A stretch of DNA of 64,000 nucleotides from Metridium senile. Its lineage: Eukaryota > Cnidaria > Anthozoa > Actiniaria > Metridiidae. The DNA is taken from contig OX459104.1 in assembly GCA_949775045.1 (NCBI GenBank), positions 5,625,306-5,689,305 on the forward strand. Direction: 5' to 3'. The notes under the pieces were generated by a model. That model made no database searches. It saw only the letters and a program-made list of their open reading frames with translations, and was not told the DNA's origin. Below, piece after piece: positions 58,001 through 60,655 of the stretch. Numbering within the stretch: position 1 is the stretch's first letter; each line of letters begins with the position of its first letter. Position numbers and translations under genes: made by a program.

Positions 58001-60609
58001 CATTATCATCATCATTTATTATAATCTTTATCATCATCTATATTAACATCATCACCACTGCGTTATCTCTAACACAATCACAAGCACTATCAACATCACC
58101 ATTATCATCATCATCATCATCACCACCACTGCGTTATCTCTAACACAATCACAAGCACTATCAACATCACACATAATCATCATCATCATCATCATAATCA
58201 TTGATTATCACCACCACCACTATCATTATCATCACCAATCTCATCTTACCTTTCTTACATTTTTCTGTCTTTCTTTAGATCCAACAAAACGACTTGCCCT
58301 TTTCAAGAAGCTTGATGAGGCCAACAAACTACGTGAGGTGAAGCCACCACCAAAACGACAACAACGAGTTGATTACTTTGCAGGTATTATATCTCTCTGT
58401 TGTCACATTTGTAATACTTGAACCATGCATGGACTAGTAGCAAGTTATTAGATTAAAACTGATTTGAAATGCGTTTGGTATATAAGTGAAATACAGATAC
58501 ATGAGAAAAATATCATATGCCCAAGGGCGCTAGGACACTAATAATATGTAAATTTATGCTAGTTATTTGTTAATTTATCCTAGTTTAGATAAATATAGGT
58601 CTACTTAACTGATTATGCTGATTTAGCCGCCTAAAAGCCCTTTATTTCCGCAGCTTTCTTGTGGCTTGCTTTCAACGTTCGAACGATCGTTATACAGGTT
58701 TCAAATATACAAACGCTTTGCGCGAGTACCGCTGTACTAGCTGAACGCCGTCACACGAAAAGATATATGACTCACATATATATGAGTCATATCTTTTCGT
58801 GTGACGGCGTTCAGCTAGTACAGCGTTACTCGCGCGAAGCGTTTGTATATTTGAGTTCAAAGCAAGCTACGAGAAAGCTACGGAAATAAAGGGCTTTTAG
58901 GCGGCTAAATCAGCATAATCAGGATACCTTCAGTTAAGTAGACCTTTATTTATCTAAACTAGGATAAATTAACAAATAACTAGGATAAATTTGCATATTA
59001 TTAGTGTCCTAGCGCCCTTGATATGCCCTTGGCGAGAATTGAACCAACCATTGTTATTGGAACAAAGAAAATTAACAAATCGTGGACGTACAGTGACGTA
59101 TTTTGTTATGGTTTTGCCAACCAACCATTGTTATTAGAACAAAGGTTAAATAACCTATTGTTAAAATGGCTGGCAAATTAGCATCACAATACCAACACTT
59201 GTACACACTACACTCACCTATAAGCACCACAATACATCGCATCAAAATTCTAGAAACATCATGGATGTGGCAAGGCTTTTCACAGTCATACGAAATCTGC
59301 ACTAGTCTAGCTGAGTTGACCTTCACAACAAACACAAGGTCAACCAATCAGAATTGAGGATTCAACATTATATTTTGATTAGCATTTCCCATTATTCTGC
59401 CAAGAAAATTTAAATTAATCGTAAACGCTAGGCAAACACATGGTGGGATCATATTTCAATCAACAAGAAAAGTCTACATTGTATTCTCGGAAAATGCTCA
59501 AAAATCGCTAACCAAAAATCGTGACCCACAATTCCTTACAACTCAGCTGACATTGACACGGCAATCGACTCAGCTGGTATTGATCTTATCCTGTGGTTGT
59601 GTTCTCTTTGTAGCTCGTGAAGCAAACATGTTACCGTCAGGGACAACTACACCAACAACTGAACGAGAAGTGAAGGCACAAATGACATACAGGTATAGCT
59701 TTGCAATGCCAATATCACTTTTTCCTTCTATCCTATCCATCACTATTTTATTTCCCTTCTATCCCATCCATTCACTATTTCATTTCCCAGTTTTTTCCTT
59801 CTATCCTATCCATTCACTATTTCATTTCCCAGTTGTTTACTTCAATGCCATCCATCTATTATTCCTCATTTCATGTCCCAGTTTTTCCCTTCTAACCCAT
59901 CCATTCAATATTTCATTTACCATTTATTTCCTTCTATCTTATCCATTCACTATTTCATTTCCCAGTTTTTTCCTTCTATCCTATCCATTCACTATTTTAT
60001 TTACCATCTATTTCCTTCTATCTTATCCATTCACTATTTCATTTCCCAGTCTTTCCTTCGATCCCATCCATTCAAAATTTCATTTCACAGTTAACCCTGC
60101 TATTTGATCCATTCATTATCTCACATCCCTGATATTTCCTTCTATCCCATCCATTATTTCATTTCCCAGTTAATTCCTTCTATCCCATCCATTCATTATT
60201 CCACATTTCATTTCCCAGCTGGGTCCATAATCAAGGTGTAGTGCACGAGGACCAGGAGAGCAATTACATGGGTTTCACACAAGACTACTCTACACCAACA
60301 AAGCACAAGAAACCTACAGTACGATCAACATCGCTGTCATCTAAATCTTCTGTCAGTCTACCGCAGCTTGATCCTGTACAACTGTCTGGAAGAAATATAC
60401 CACTAGTGGTGAGTAAACCATGGTGACGATGGTGGTGGAGGAGTGTTGGTGATGATGGTTGTAGTGTTGGTTGTAGTGGTGATGATGATGATGATGATAA
60501 TGGTGATCAGGTTATGGTGGAGGTGATGATGATTAAGATGATGGTAGTGGCGGTGGTCATGATGATTTAAAAGATAATGGTGGTGGTCAAGGTAATGATG
60601 ATTTTGGTG

Positions 60610-60655
<46 letters not shown>

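Noticed and set aside
59553..60107. 184-codon Phe/Pro/Ile-rich ORF
   Set aside because: Starts in exon 29 out of register and runs through the intron 29 minisatellite; the exon 29 reading frame is different and spliced.
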